The notes under the pieces were generated by a model. The model was not told the origin of the DNA. It saw only the letters and a program-made list of their open reading frames with translations, and made no database searches. From Cryptomeria japonica (taxonomy: Eukaryota > Streptophyta > Pinopsida > Cupressales > Cupressaceae): DNA of 64,000 nucleotides. The stretch is taken from positions 247,127,218-247,191,217 of the forward strand of contig NC_081406.1 of the NCBI RefSeq assembly GCF_030272615.1. Reading direction: 5' to 3'. Made by a program: the position numbers and the translations under genes. Positions 10,906 to 23,242 of the stretch are shown in pieces (within the stretch, counting starts at the first letter, position 1; every line of letters starts with the position of its first letter).

Positions 10906-12400
10906 TGTTGTGACGTTTCCACACATCGCCCCATTGCAAATGGGGACCCCCTTTGTTTTTTCTTTTAAGGATGGTGTTTTGGCATCTTAAGGTTTCGTCT
11001 TCGGTCTCTTGCCTTCACAAATGAGTCAAGTTTTTCAAAATTTGGAGTCATCAAAATCAATGAAGTGAAAGAGAGGTCAAAAGAACGTTCTGATGCTATG
11101 GATGTGCTCACACGAGTTGAAGGAGTAAAATCGCAATTTTCCAGGATCAATTCTGACAACTTCCTATTTTTAGCTTTTTCTGCTTTTTTTAAATTTAGAA
11201 AGTTTTGCTTTTGGTATTTTGGGATCAATCCGGGAACTTGCTTTTTTGTTTTTTTTTTTCTAATAATAGAAAAGTTGGTTTTTTTGCTTTTTTTGAGGTC
11301 ATGGGTGGTCATCAAGTCAATAAAATATCGAGTCAAAGAGAGTTCATCCCAGAACAAAGCGGGTATGGAACCGTCTTCGAATCCAAAGGATAATTTCCAA
11401 AAAGCTAATTGAAAATCACGAGAAAATGGCTAAGTCTGGAGCTTGGATCAAGAAATTCCTTGTTTAATCATTAAGATCGCCCTTCCATGGAAAATTTCTT
11501 GATTCCAGAGAAGTCCGCCATCTAGACTGGAAATTTCCTTGGCCTCACATAAAGTCCACCCTCGACAAAAAGAAAATTTTGTGTGGCATGTGAAGTTCGC
11601 CCTGGTAAGTAAGGAATTTCCTTGCTTCAAAGTCAAGTTTGCTCTCCAACCATGGAGATTCCTTGTCTAAACATGAAGTTCGCCTTGGGAAGGAGAAAAT
11701 CCTCAAGCACACACAAAGTCCACCTTGGGAAGGAGAAATTCCTTGAGCACATGTGAAGTCCGCCCTAGCATGTAGACATTCCTTGATAGCATGCAAACTC
11801 CGCCCTATGAAGACAGAAAAATTTCCAACCAAGAAGGAAGTTCGCTCAAGGAGGAGGTGAGGAATTTGGCTAAGTATGGAAGATTTTTCTTAATCTCATA
11901 TGAAGTCCGCTCCAACATGATGGAAATTCCTTGTCCAAGTAGCAAGTCTGCCCAAGGAGAGGATACGAAAATTGGTTAAGTGTTGATACCTTGGGGAGAA
12001 AAATTCCGAAAATTAGCTAAGTATTGATACCTTGGAGAGAAAATAAAATTCGAAAAACTGGCTACTAAGTGTTGGTGGATTAAGGCAGAAAGTTAAAATC
12101 AAATATGATGGTTAGAAAAAAATTCCTTGGGCAAGTGCCAAGTCCGCCCCTAGGATGGAAGGAATCCCTTGTGTCATCATGAAAGTCCATCCAGCCCTAG
12201 TGAAAATTCCTTGGTGGCATGTGAGGTCCGCCCTAGGAAGATGATAGAGTCCATGTCTGCACATGAAGTTCGTCTTGGAATGTTAGGAAATTTCTTGCTC
12301 TCACACAAGGTCCGCCTTGGTAAACTTGGAGAATTCCTTGACCAAGAAGAAACAATCAAAGAAATCCATGACAAGTTCTTTGTCAGTCTCCGATGTGCTT
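10906..12400 (+). mobile_element. 5' part of a long LTR, inserted in the 16-kb element
   Basis: Starts at 10906 with TGTTGTGACG followed by CACACATCGCCCC, a typical LTR start. It then carries the same 'aaattcctt ... aagtccgcc' degenerate repeats as the LTR at the window start, so I take it as the same family. The right end is approximate: repeats fade out near 12360 and no LTR 3' end is found. Open frames across it on both strands (10965-11412 and 11448-12402) are repeat translations, not genes. Confidence 0.6.
11455..12360 (+). repeat. Degenerate ~42-bp tandem repeat array
   Basis: At least ten units of about 40-44 bp follow the pattern AAATTCCTTG, ~12 variable bases, GAAGTCCGCCCTAG, ~8 variable bases. 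The clearest run is 11455-11960, and further units lie at 12125-12360. The two core motifs are conserved while the linkers drift. Confidence 0.8.
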
Positions 12401-14052
12401 GAGCAGGAACTAGTTCGAGACAAGAACATGGATGTAGAGAACCTAAAAGCCAAAGTTCAAAGCAACTTCTTCACTTCCGCAAATTCAATCCAGAAATAAC
12501 ATTTCAGCGTGGCATCCTCATTTTTGTCCATTAAGGATGGTTTTCGAAAACTAGAAATAGATTGGATAGCCACTTTTCCCACACGTGAAGATGAGATGGA
12601 CTTGATGGAATACAAAGGACCAGCAAAAGGAATTGCAACAATTAAAGCTTGAATTGGAGGAGTTATGGTGCATGTTGGAAGATTATGAGGCATGCAACAA
12701 TAAGAAGCCAAAGACAAAGAAATCTACATCAAGGACACTAAAAAGTTGTGAGAAGGTGGAAAAGAATATTAAAAATAAATATTCACTTTGTGGGCATGAG
12801 TATTCTCAAAGACTAAAGTCATTAAGTCAAAAATTAGGCAAGGTGTGGAACTATTAGAGCAAGGAAAGATAGAATCCCTTGAAGAGTTAGCAAAAATATT
12901 AGTAGATTTACCCGGAAAAACTTTTCCACCATAAAGGCACACGTTTCGGAAATAAAAACGATTTCGGGTACAGGGGGACAGCCGAAAACATTTCCAAGCC
13001 ATCCCCGATCAAGCAAAAATTTTGGAAATTGTTCCGAAAACTCAGAAATGGTCAGCGATGTGGTTGGAGACTGTTGACCGTCCCCTGGATGACTTGGGAC
13101 AGCCAAGCCATCCCCCAACCATCCTGGGGACAAACTACCATTTCCAGCGACAAGAGGCATTATAAAAAAAAAATTATAAAATCTATTTTTTATATTAAAA
13201 CAATAACAATTTTAATATTGAAGTGCAGCGATAATCAATGGAATTAATAATTTAATTATTAAATTATTAAATTAAATTTTAATATCAATATTAATCAATG
13301 GAAGCGATATTCATATCAAATATGATATCGATATCATATCATTTTTCTATTAAAATCGATATCATATTTGATACCCAACAAAATTTGCAAACCAATGAAG
13401 AATTCAAATTGCAGCAATAACCCTAATTTTATATTTGCATCAGAATTACAAATAGACAATGAAGATACACAAAAACACATCTGGGCATTATATACTTAGT
13501 TTATCATTAGAATATAAATCTTTCCATAGATCAGATCTGCCTTACAATTCAGCAGACAATTTTCTATCAGATTTTTCAACAAAAATGCATGCTCAAAAAT
13601 TCATACTATTGCTTACTGCAGCCAGCTTGTAATTCAATGAAACTCAGATTTGAGCAATCAGCAATGCATCAATTTAATAATTTCACCATACTGATACTTC
13701 ACCAATTTGCATACTCCAAAATACATAACTGTGTAATATTCAGATAATATATATCTGAGCAATATTCAGGAACTCAGGGGTAACATAGACCTGGGCATTA
13801 TCTACTTAGTTTATCATTAGACTTGTGTTGCTATGATTTATAAATGGTATTATGTTCAGGAACTCAGGGGTAACATAGATCTGGGCATTATCTACTTAGT
13901 TTATCATTAGAATTGTGTTGCTATGATTTATAAATGGTATTATGTTGCTGTGATGAATGTTTACAGTGTTTCAATGTTATATAAATATATAATTCATGAG
14001 CCAAATCAAATCATGCGAAAGGAGTCATTTTTGGGGATGATTCTGAAGCAGG
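12401..14052. other. Spacer between LTR fragment and LINE
   Basis: Short frames at 12633-12857 (Lys/Glu rich) might be a gag remnant but show no zinc knuckle. From 13160 to 13400 it is very AT-rich (about 90%). It contains the 90-bp duplication listed separately, and otherwise nothing I can name. Confidence 0.35.
13764..13943 (+). repeat. 90-bp direct tandem duplication
   Basis: CAGGAACTCAGGGGTAACAT occurs at 13767 and 13857. The units are nearly identical through TTATAAATGGTATTATGTT. A shorter related piece lies near 13485. Confidence 0.9.
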
Positions 14053-15342
14053 ATGGCGAGCGAAATTCAGAAGGCCGCATGCGAAAAGCAGAAAGGAGAA
14101 GAAGCAGACGCGGGTCGGAAAAAGCCTGTTAAGTGGCGAATACTTGAAGTTGATTGGAAAAATCATGGAGTGCCATGCGATGAGCAGGCAAAGTCAGAAG
14201 GAAGCATTGACAACATCGGAGGAAATTTAAATCATCGCCATTATCCAGGAAAGGAGGCCTCATCCTGCGGTATTGAAATTGACCTAACCGAAAACATCGA
14301 AAATGAAAAACTAATCTTTGAACGACATGCGATTATCGCAAAAATTGTAGGGCCAAAATTTTCAAGAAAAGATATCCACGCTTGGGTAAAGGACAATTGG
14401 GGGAAGCACATAATGATAAAATTTCTACCCAAGGGCTTCTCCGTCGACGTTTTTCCCGAAGAAGATGATAGAGATAACATCATTGGCCTTCAAAACTGGT
14501 TTTTGGACGATCACCCACTGTATATTCAGCACTGATCTCCGAACTTTGACCCTACATCGCTGGCGGTGTATGATAAACCAGTATGGATCCGATTGTACAA
14601 CCTACCGATTGAATATTGGAGCGAGGCATGTTTGGAAACGATCGGAAGATCCCTTGGTACTTTATTGGAAATTGATGAAGATATCATTGAGGGAGATTTA
14701 TACACATATGCCAGACTCAAAATAGCAGCCGTGAAGACAATTCTCTCTTCGGTTATGCTACTCAGTGCGGATGGTGAATGGAAACAGCACATAGAAGTAG
14801 AAAAAGAAATTTGCGCTTGCACGAGATGTGGAAGTAAACTTCACAATGCCGACAAATGCAGACTATTTGTGAGAAAGGCCTTTAAACGCCCTCACAAAAA
14901 ACCAAAACAGGTATGGAAGGTAAAAGAGAAAAATTTGGAGCCTAAAACCTTGCTTTTAGAAGGCCCTAAATCCATCAACATCGGTCCAAACCAAGATGTA
15001 AGCGCGGAGATTCCTACTCAAGACATCCCATTGGATAGCAACACCATCCCAAATAATGACATAGTAATGAATCCAATTAAATACCCCACAACTGAGGAGG
15101 TACTGCAGGAGTCTGATTCGGATACATCTGAGTCGGGTAGTGATGGTGATCAACTAAATACAGTGAAACCAAGATGCATCAACCAGTCTGCAAACATTGT
15201 CCTTAGAGGAGCGAAAGGCACAAGAGGAAGGAAAAGCCACAAGACGGTTAGGGAGCAGAGGGCAAATGAGAAGGGCATTGTAAGTATGCTGAAATTTTTG
15301 AGTCCTACCAAGGGAGGAAAGCCCTCCCTCCCTTGGGGGAAG
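14053..15342 (+). pseudogene. LINE (L1-like) ORF1: DUF4283-type domain plus zinc knuckle
   Basis: One frame from ATG 14053 runs into the start of ORF2, broken only by TGA at 14533-14535. The N-terminal half has the plant LINE/ORF1 layout (WVKDNWG...; WFLDDHP; PVWIRLYNLPIEYW near 14581-14620). A CCHC knuckle, CTRCGSKLHNADKC, lies at about 14819-14860. The C-terminal part is low-complexity and charged. Such proteins bind LINE RNA as a chaperone for target-primed reverse transcription. The stop sits where the family has Trp, so it fits a single G-to-A change. Confidence 0.88.
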
Positions 15343-18300
15343 ATGAGGATCACCTCATGGATTGTTTGGCCCCTGACAAAAAACGCTTGGTCAAAAGGAC
15401 TTTGGCCAAGCTCGATTCAGAAGTATATATTCTACAGGAAACAAAACTAAGTAAGGAAAAGGCGGATGAGTTCATCAAATACTGTTTTAAGTGGGAACGC
15501 ATTTTTCAAGATGCCAGAGGTTCGACTGGGAGCTTTGGAATCATGTGGAACCCCTCCAAAATTGAAGTGCATCCCATTACTTCGTTTGATCACTAGATGG
15601 CATGCATCATTGTCTGCAAGCAATCCAATATCTCCTATCCGTTATTCAATATCTATGGACCTATTAAGACTAAGGAAAAACTTAATGTTTGGAATGAGGT
15701 CGCCAACCAAGCTAGTATGTTGGAAAAAGGCAAGGTCATAGCTGCGGGTGACTTCAATGCTCTTTTGGACATTGATGAGAAGTTGGGTGGTCTTCAGAAA
15801 CCTTCGAAAGTTATGGATGATTTTAGAGAATTTGTATCTAACTGCAAGTTGGCCAATATCATACCTAAGAATGGTAGATTCACTTGGACTAATAGAAGGC
15901 TAAACTTTGCCAATATATCAGAAAGGTTGGACCGTTTCTTGGTTGGCGAATGGTGGATAAGTAGCAACTACTCATTAGAAACTGAAATTGTGCCCCAAAT
16001 TGGATCGGATCATCTACCACTATCACTATCCATTGCTCAGGATACTTGCAGACATAAGAACTACTTCAAATTCTTAAGCAAGTGGTGGCGGGATGAGAAG
16101 TTTCTTCACAATTTGAAAAAACTGGTGGCAAGAAGGCAACATCTACTCTGGCTCCCCTGGCTTTAGATTTGTCAAAAGAATTCAGTTCCTGAAAAATAAA
16201 ATTAAAGATTGGAACAAGGTGTCCTTCAAAAATGTTTTTGTAGAGAAAAGTAGAATTGAGGAAAAACTAGAAGAAATTGGCAATCGGGTTATGCAATTTG
16301 GCATGACCAATGTGGAGTTCGAATTGGAGAAAACACTCAAAGCCCAGTATATGGAAATTTTGAAGCGGGAGGAACCATATTGGAAAGATAAATCTAGGGA
16401 ACTTTGGATAGCTGAGGGGGATCTCAACACTAAATTTTTTCATGCTTCTTCTAAGGCTAGAAGGATCAATAATAAGATATGCTCGATTAAGGATGAGAAT
16501 GGGGTTCTGAAAACTTCGGCCGCAGATATTGAGCTAATCGCTCTCAATTATTATATGGATATATTGGGCAGCTCTGAGGTAGATAATTCAAGTTCAATAC
16601 CCATGATTGAGGATGTCATTAAACCCCTGATTACTAGCTCCGATTGCAATATGCTACTTGCTCCTTACTCGTTGGAGGAAATTAAACTTGCCACATTTTC
16701 ACTTCATCCCCATAAGGCGCCTGGACCAAATGGCATAATGGCAAAGCTTTTTCAAAAATGTTGGGATTTCATGGGCAAGGATATTTGGAATGTGGTTGAA
16801 GAATTCCGAAAAAAGCACAGGTTTGTAAAAGAGATCAACCACACCATTATTAATCTTATTCCTAAGAAACAGGAGGCCACACCATTATTAATCTTATTCC
16901 TAAGAAACAGGAATAAGATTCCTAAGAAACAGGAAACCACACCATTATTAATCTTATTCAATACCCATGATTGAGGATGTCATTAAACCCCTGATTACTA
17001 GCTCCGATTGCAATATGCTACTTGCTCCTTACTCGTTGGAGGAAATTAAACTTGCCACATTTTCACTTCATCCCCATAAGGCGCCTGGACCAAATGGCAT
17101 AACGGCAAAGCTTTTTCAAAAATGTTGGGATTTCATGGGCAAGGATATTTGGAATGTGGTTGAAGAATTCCGAAAAAAGCACAGGTTTGTAAAAGAGACC
17201 AACCACACCATTATTAATCTTATTCCTAAGAAACAGGATTGTGAGTCCATGTCTGATTTTCGCCCAATATCCTTATGCAACACTATCTATAAAATAATAT
17301 CAAAGGCAATGGCTGAAAGATTGAAGAAGTTGCTACCAAAGCTAGTATCTGAAAACCAAAATGGATTTACTTCGGGGTGGGAAATTGCGGACAGCATCAT
17401 CCTAGTTTCGGAAGTCGTACACTCACACCATAAAGAAAAATTGAAAGGTATGATTCTTAAATTAGATGTTGCCAAAGCCTATGATAAGGTGATTTGGAAT
17501 TTTCTTATGCATGTCCTTGCCAAATTTGGTTTCCCAGTTAAATGGCTTGAATGCATAAAATTATGCATTAGCACAGTAAACTTCTCTATTCTTGTCAATG
17601 GTAATTTGAGTGGGTTCTTTGGAGTCACAAATGGTCTGTGACAAGGAGATCCATTATCACCTTCACTCTTTGTTCTTATTGCGGAAGTTTTAGGGAGGCT
17701 AATAAAAAAGAGGCATAGTGAAGGCATTTGGAAAGGAATCAAAGCTCATGAGCAATTTGAGGCAATCACACATTCCCAATTTGCTGATGATACCATCATA
17801 TTTGGTGATGCATCCATCCGGGAAACTATAGGCATCAAGAACACACTAGAGGAGTACATAATGGCCTCGGGTCAAGTTATGAATAAAGAAAAATCTCAAT
17901 TGTTCTTCTTTAACACTAATAAGATGGCCCAGGGCAGAACTGCACAACACTTGGATATAAAAATTGCTAAGCTCCCGATCAAATACTTAGGGATATGTAT
18001 TAAGAAAGGATGCAGACAATCCCAAATCTAGGACGATGTTATTAACTCATGTCAGTCTAAATCAGAAAATTGGAAAAATAGGTGGCTGTCCCAAGCAGGT
18101 AGACTTACCATGATCAAATCGGTTTTATCTGCCATTCCAATATACAGCATGTCCTATTTCAAAATGTTGTTCACGGCAGGAAAAAGTCTGAACAATTTGC
18201 TCAAAAAATTTGTTTGGGATGGTGCTAAAGATAACAGGAAAATTCCACTTATCAACTGAGATACATTGTGCCTAATTAAGGAAGATGGGGGAGCTAGCTT

Positions 18301-18916
18301 AAGGAAAATGGAGTTGCAAAATTCTGCCCTTGGTGCTAAGCTCTCCTGGAAGATGTGCAAAGAACCCCAAAAACTTTGGTGCAGACTGTTCCAAAAGAAA
18401 TATCTTGACTCGGAAGACCCTAACCGAATTCTCACAGTGGCCAATTTTGAAAGGGGCTCGGCTACGTGGAATTTCTTATGGGATAGAAGACACATTATCA
18501 CAGAGCATATTTCATGGCAGATTGGTAATGGTAGAACAACGTTGTTTTGGAGAGACTCATGGGACGGGTTTCCATCTCTCTCAGAATCATTTGAAGATGA
18601 GTGGATAAATCTGGTTGAGAACTGCATAGGACAACTTGTATGCAATTACATGGAAAACCGCGAGGACATAAACGATCTGAGAATATGGAAGAAAATCAAT
18701 ATTGGTAACCCTACACTATGTGAGAAACTTTGGGATGCAATTAAAGACGGGAAAATACCGGCCTCTAGTAAAGATGACAACATTTTTTGGTGTGCCTCGA
18801 AATCTGGGGTGTATGGTTCCAAACTTGGGTACGAAGTTCAAAGACAAAGGGGTACCTGTGACGCCTGGGGTAATAAACCAGCTTTATATGGATTAGCACC
18901 CGATCTTAGGCTATAG
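15343..18916 (+). pseudogene. LINE ORF2: endonuclease-reverse transcriptase, truncated and mutated
   Basis: Begins at ATG 15343 (MRITSW, matching the usual start of the apurinic-type endonuclease), then shifts frame near 15360. Endonuclease motifs are visible: QETKL (~15438), AAGDFNALL (~15741) and GSDHLPL (~16003). The RT region has HKAPGPNGI, DFRPISLCN, the LDVAKAYDKV block, QGDPLSPSLF (~17642) and FADD (~17781). The frame from 16967 to 18916 is open except for stops at 17639, 18029 and 18257. A 364-bp tandem duplication lies in the RT N-terminal region. Homology fades near 18885, before the expected C-terminal zinc-binding domain, so the 3' end with its A-tail is lost. Confidence 0.9.
16603..17240 (+). 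repeat. 364-bp tandem duplication within LINE RT
   Basis: The segment starting ATGATTGAGGATGTCATT at 16603 repeats at 16967. Across about 275 aligned bases I count only about two differences. The junction (16860-16965) carries several short direct copies of CCTAAGAAACAGGA and ACCATTATTAATCTTATT, consistent with slippage or microhomology. The offset shifts the frame. Confidence 0.93.
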
Positions 18917-19125
18917 GTGGCGACGATTTATGCCTCGGAAGTTTGAAGATTAGTACAACTCCGATAGTTGGGAAGGATGGTATCACCACTCTGGTCACGA
19001 TATCTGAAACTTGGCGGTAGAAAGAATCATCACATGGAAAAGTCTCAGCTAGACTCCCTGGGAAGTACCGTCTGTAGTTCGGGACACCTCATCACTTCGG
19101 GAGTGCTTCAGTGCAGAACTAGAAT

Positions 19126-19365
19126 ATGGTAGATATTGGCGGAGCAATAATGATTGGGATCTGTAACATTCCTCTTTCTATAAATGCTTTCCAGAAGATA
19201 GGTAACCCAGTTGTCGAGAGCGCTATTTTCAGTGTGAACACAAAGGAAAGTCTATTGCAGATGGCTCATTTTGGAGATGTTAGTTGTGTCAATTGTGAAA
19301 ATGCGCTGGGAACACAACTAAGAAACCTGTTTATCACCGAAGATTACGTTTATGATGCTATCTGA
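19126..19365 (+). pseudogene. Unidentified open frame, 79 codons
   Basis: The translation starts MVDIGGAIMIGI and alternates hydrophobic and polar stretches in a beta-strand-like way (IGGAIMIGI; VVESAIFSV; ESLLQMAHF). That gross pattern recalls the core of 30K-type movement proteins of plant viruses, but I cannot show homology and name it only as an option. It ends with TGA at 19363. The next frame downstream is in a different register. Confidence 0.25.
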
Positions 19366-19415
19366 GGGCTAATAGGCATCGCTCTCAATTTTGAGAGACA
19401 CTGGTGTGATGCTTC

Positions 19416-19902
19416 GTGCTGGAGGCGGTCCTTATGCCCCTTGTCGATGTCATTGATTCTGGGGAAAGTGCAATCGAACTCTTTGATGGATTCGTGAAGC
19501 CATTCATTGCAGACAATGTTGCTAATGCCATATTATGTCTGGAAGAGGGAGTCAAAGTGAGCATTTTGAAGGTGTATTTCCAGTTCGAAAATTACTTATC
19601 CTCGAAGTCAGAGGATGAAACTGAGGAAACTGATGAAGGGACCAGTGGTGGCTCCGTTAACAGTGATACCATACGTGAGATGGCCAGACGGGAGCTATGG
19701 AAGGAGGAGCGCAAGCGAATAAAGGCATTTGGGGAGAATGCATAGGAAGTGTTCAAATGTGCTGTGTTTAACAGGAACATGGCGCCTTTCAGAAGATTGA
19801 CTGAATCCGTGGATTGGTGGCTTCCTGAGAAATCCACCCACAATGCCATCAATATAGGTGAATATGCGGTTGTGATATACCAAGCAATTGGTGGACACAT
19901 GT
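19416..19902 (+). pseudogene. Unidentified frame with one internal stop, ~161 codons
   Basis: Open from ATG 19416 to TAA 19900-19902 apart from TAG at 19743-19745. It has an acidic middle (SEDETEETDEG), then an Arg/Lys/Glu helix-like stretch (REMARRELWKEERKR), then a hydrophobic end (IGEYAVVIYQAIGGHM). No family recognised. The single stop in an otherwise open frame suggests it was once coding. Confidence 0.35.
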
Positions 19903-20097
19903 AACTAGCTTGTTGGCTAAGTGTCTTTGTTTTAAGTTAGAGAAGTGCCTGGATATAAGGCAGTCTAGTTTGGGTGTCTTAAGTCATGTCTAGCAAGCAC
20001 AGGCTAGTCTAGTCTGATGCTTGAAACTATATGTAAGCTTCTTTTTCCAGCAATATAAGGAGCTATCCCAATTAATGATAGCACTTGCACAATAAAA

Positions 20098-20146
20098 TAT
20101 ATATATATATATATAATTCATGAATATATTTAAAATTTAAAATTTT

Positions 20147-20245
<99 letters not shown>
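20098..20245 (+). repeat. (AT)n-(CT)35-(AT)n microsatellite
   Basis: AT run at 20098-20115, uninterrupted CT from 20151 to 20220 (35 units), then AT from 20221 to about 20245. An (AT)n next to an AATAAA-containing end fits expansion near an A/T-rich element edge. Confidence 0.95.
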
Positions 20246-21756
20246 CCGTCCCCTACTTTGGTAAAAAAAAACATCTTGGAAACCCATTTCCCTATACCCC
20301 CGTCCCAGAAACTCGGGGTAAAATAGTAAAAAACCTTGAATGAGATCTTCCAAAAGTCACAGAAAATAGAAATAGTTGAATGGGATGAAGATAAAGAGAT
20401 AGTTGAGTTTGATCGAGCTGTTGATTTGTGTTAACCCCGAAGAAGTGGAAGGCATTGAAGAATGCTGAGAGAGAAGAGTTGAGAGACTACCTGTCCTAGA
20501 AACTCAGGGTAACATAGTAAAAAAACCCTTGAATGAGATCTTCCAAGAGTCACAGAAAATAGAAATAGTTGAATGGGATGAAGATAAAGAGATACTTGAG
20601 TTTGATCGAGCTATTGATTTGTGTTAACCCCGAAGAAGGGGAAGGCATTGAAGAATGCAAAGAGAGAAGAGTTGAAAGACTACAATGAGAAGGAATGCAT
20701 CCTATCGCAAGAGGGGGCCCAAATTGTTGTAGTTGTGGAAGCAGTACACATTGGACAGGAAGCTGCAGCAAAGATGGAAATCTTTGGGAGTCCCATAATA
20801 TGTGATAAAGATCTAATATTTTCAAAGAACACAACTTGCCAAAAGCAACTAGAATAATGTCTAGAGGATTCCATTAGTGAGAAAAATGGAGTAAAAGATC
20901 ATCACTTCCTTGAGGAAGGAACAAGGATGATTGAGGCAGAGAGTAAAGATATATATACAACTATGGTATCGAAGGAATAGTCTACAAAAAATCACAATTA
21001 TACCCGAATAATCCTGAATCCTGGAGCTAACCAATTTATTCCCAAAAAAAATCTCGATTCACAAAAAAATCGTTGACCAATTGTTGACCAATTGTCAATG
21101 ATTTTTTGCATTTTAATCACGTTAAAATCATGTTAATTACCCCCAAAATTGGCAAATAAAGTGAAAAAAATCATTATAAAAACTTGTAAACCCTGGAAAA
21201 ACTAGTGAAATTACTGAATTGTTTAGAAATAGGGTTGATCTGAGACAAAATCAGAGTCAACGTCAAATCAATGTTGAAAAAGTTTGTTATTTTGTCCATT
21301 TTTTAGGGGTTCATCATTCTCCACACTTCACTTGTTCAAACCCACGAGCTCAACGACCCAACAAAGGCAGAAAGCCCACAAGCTCAATGGCTCAGTAGGG
21401 GTTTGAACCTTGGTGGCTGCCTCACCAATGGAGTGTTTCTACCACAACACTAATTGTCTAAAGACATATACAATATATATAGATATAGATATATAATTTT
21501 TAATTTTTAATTGATATTGTTAATTTTTGCTCAAACAAAGACATACAATTCATTATGTGAGCAATATATCCAAAGTGCTCCACGAAATAAATATGAATGA
21601 CAACAAACAATCTTACATAGTTGTAATAAAAGAGCCTCCAACACACAATCATTAAAATTTATCTCTACCTAAAATAGCAGTTGCAAGCTAGGTATTGCCA
21701 AAACCAATGCCTTTTGTTGAATTCTACCCCATTTAGAAGACTTATCAATTGCCATC
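20246..21756. other. Degraded internal region of the 16-kb element
   Basis: Contains the 193-bp duplication and a 78-codon frame at 20621-20857 with no recognisable domain, probably residual coding sequence of the host element. 20990-21250 is A-rich with repeated AATCATG-type words. 21300-21480 has no features I can name. Confidence 0.35.
20300..20684 (+). repeat. 193-bp tandem duplication
   Basis: CCTTGAATGAGATCTTCCAA occurs at 20334 and 20527. The unit runs from CCAGAAACTCGGGGTAA to GAAGGCATTGAAGAATGC. The copies are roughly 95% identical by eye. Confidence 0.9.
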
Positions 21757-22033
21757 AAGGAATATAAAGCATTGCAATTGTGGAATATTATTTGATAAGC
21801 TTTCTCAAATATTGAACTACCCCTAGAAAACTCCTTGCCTCAATCACAACAAAAGTCTTGGATCACTTCAAAATGGCTTCCACTTTAACTGAATTCCTAA
21901 CAATAGCTAGATCTCTATTTGATAAATTTTGATCTTAGCTACTTCATAGACTTGGCTAATCTTTGATCTTGGACAAGTATTTGGTGTATTTGGTGACTGC
22001 CCTTTTTAAAAAGTTAAATAAATATTTACCTAT

Positions 22034-23242
22034 TGTAAAGCGGAAAAATCGAACCCTAGTCGTTCTCCCCTCCCCCGACTCCAAGGAGAGAGAAGGGAGA
22101 GTCACTAGGGTTGATGGTTTTCACTTAGGAGAGACTTTACATTCAAAAGAGGGGTTGAAACCCACAAGATCCAATCCCACGCAATGCAAGATTGGATTCT
22201 AAATGAGTTTCAAGGGTTAAGACATCAAGGATACCCTCTTTTGTAAAGAATGTAGATAGAAAGATTGAACTAGGAATGCATGTAAAGTAGGAAAGATTCG
22301 CTTATAAACAGAGATAGGGATATGGGATGAAGCTGCGGACCTGGAATTAGCAGTAAAATGTCGAGACAGTGCTGTTCTGCAAATTTGAGCGAAAGTTGAC
22401 GGGACGATGGCGCCCGGCGTGCACACGGTCCTCCGAAAAATCCGCGAAACGAAGGGGGATCTATTCGTCTCTGCACAAGGATTCCAGATCTTCAATTACA
22501 GCTGCGTACCTGCAACCTACACACAGAAAAGAGAGGACGATTGGGGGGTTAGGGATGAGGGGTTTGCCTTTAGGTCAAACCCCGGTTTTGGAATTAACCA
22601 AGAAATGAGAATGTTGTAAATGTAAATGTTTGTAATGTAAACAAGTACTGATACCTTGTTGTAAGAATGTTTGTATTCTTACATGCGAAGGTGTAATGTA
22701 TGTAGTATGTTGTATGTTGTATGTGATCTCCTCTTCAATAGTTGAATCCTTGTCTTAAATGCAACACTTAGCCTTGAATGGAGACTTAGAATGCTCAATT
22801 GCTTGAAGGAATGCTTGAATGCTTGAATGCTTGAATGTCTGAATATCGCTTTTGCCTTTTGTTCTTGCTTATTTCCTCTTTTCCGACCCCCTCAAATGGG
22901 AGAGGAAATGTAGTTTATATACTTGTCAATTAGGGCTGATAGACTGATTTTCCCGACCTTAGGCCAACCAGGAAACATTATTTTCCAATTTGCAAATTTA
23001 AAGACCCAAAGCCCCAAAAGAGACCGGGCCCAAAATAGGGCCAGGGACCAGGGCGCTGGGCGCCATGGTCCCACCTCCCGGGACAGCAGGGTGCAAGGAG
23101 GATCAGGCCAGGGTGCTGAAAAATGCAGTTTTTGATGTCATGAACAAGTTTCGGGGTCTCCATTCAGGTTCAGTGTTGCATCGCCATCGTGAAGACCCAA
23201 ATGCAGTCGAAATTGCAAGTGTCGCAATTTTAGGACGCTACA
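22034..23242 (+). mobile_element. Solo LTR, 1,209 bp (family shared with 33420-34675)
   Basis: TGTAAAGCGG...GACGCTACA, with target duplication CCTAT at 22029-22033 and 23243-23247. The uninterrupted site (TTTGCCTATGTAATCAGC) is present at about 25108-25125. No internal sequence remains, so recombination between LTRs probably removed it. Open frames inside on both strands are by-products of the LTR sequence. Confidence 0.95.

Larger units (their letters stand above)
18917..20097. other. Unclassified block after the truncated LINE
   Basis: Holds two open stretches listed separately (19126-19365, 19416-19902) and a 3' segment rich in GTCTAG that ends near an AATAAA at 20092. Not LINE-like. It may be a fragment of a gene or virus-derived sequence joined to the LINE break. 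Confidence 0.35.

Noticed and set aside
11065-11412. 115-codon frame with aromatic-rich membrane-like stretches
   Set aside because: The hydrophobic run comes from T-rich LTR sequence; no signal or family features, and a mirror frame lies on the other strand.
22217-23163. Frames on both strands in the solo LTR, recurring at 33611-34625
   Set aside because: They recur because the LTR recurs; no domain, and Pro/Gly/Arg-rich runs come from the GC-rich repeat.
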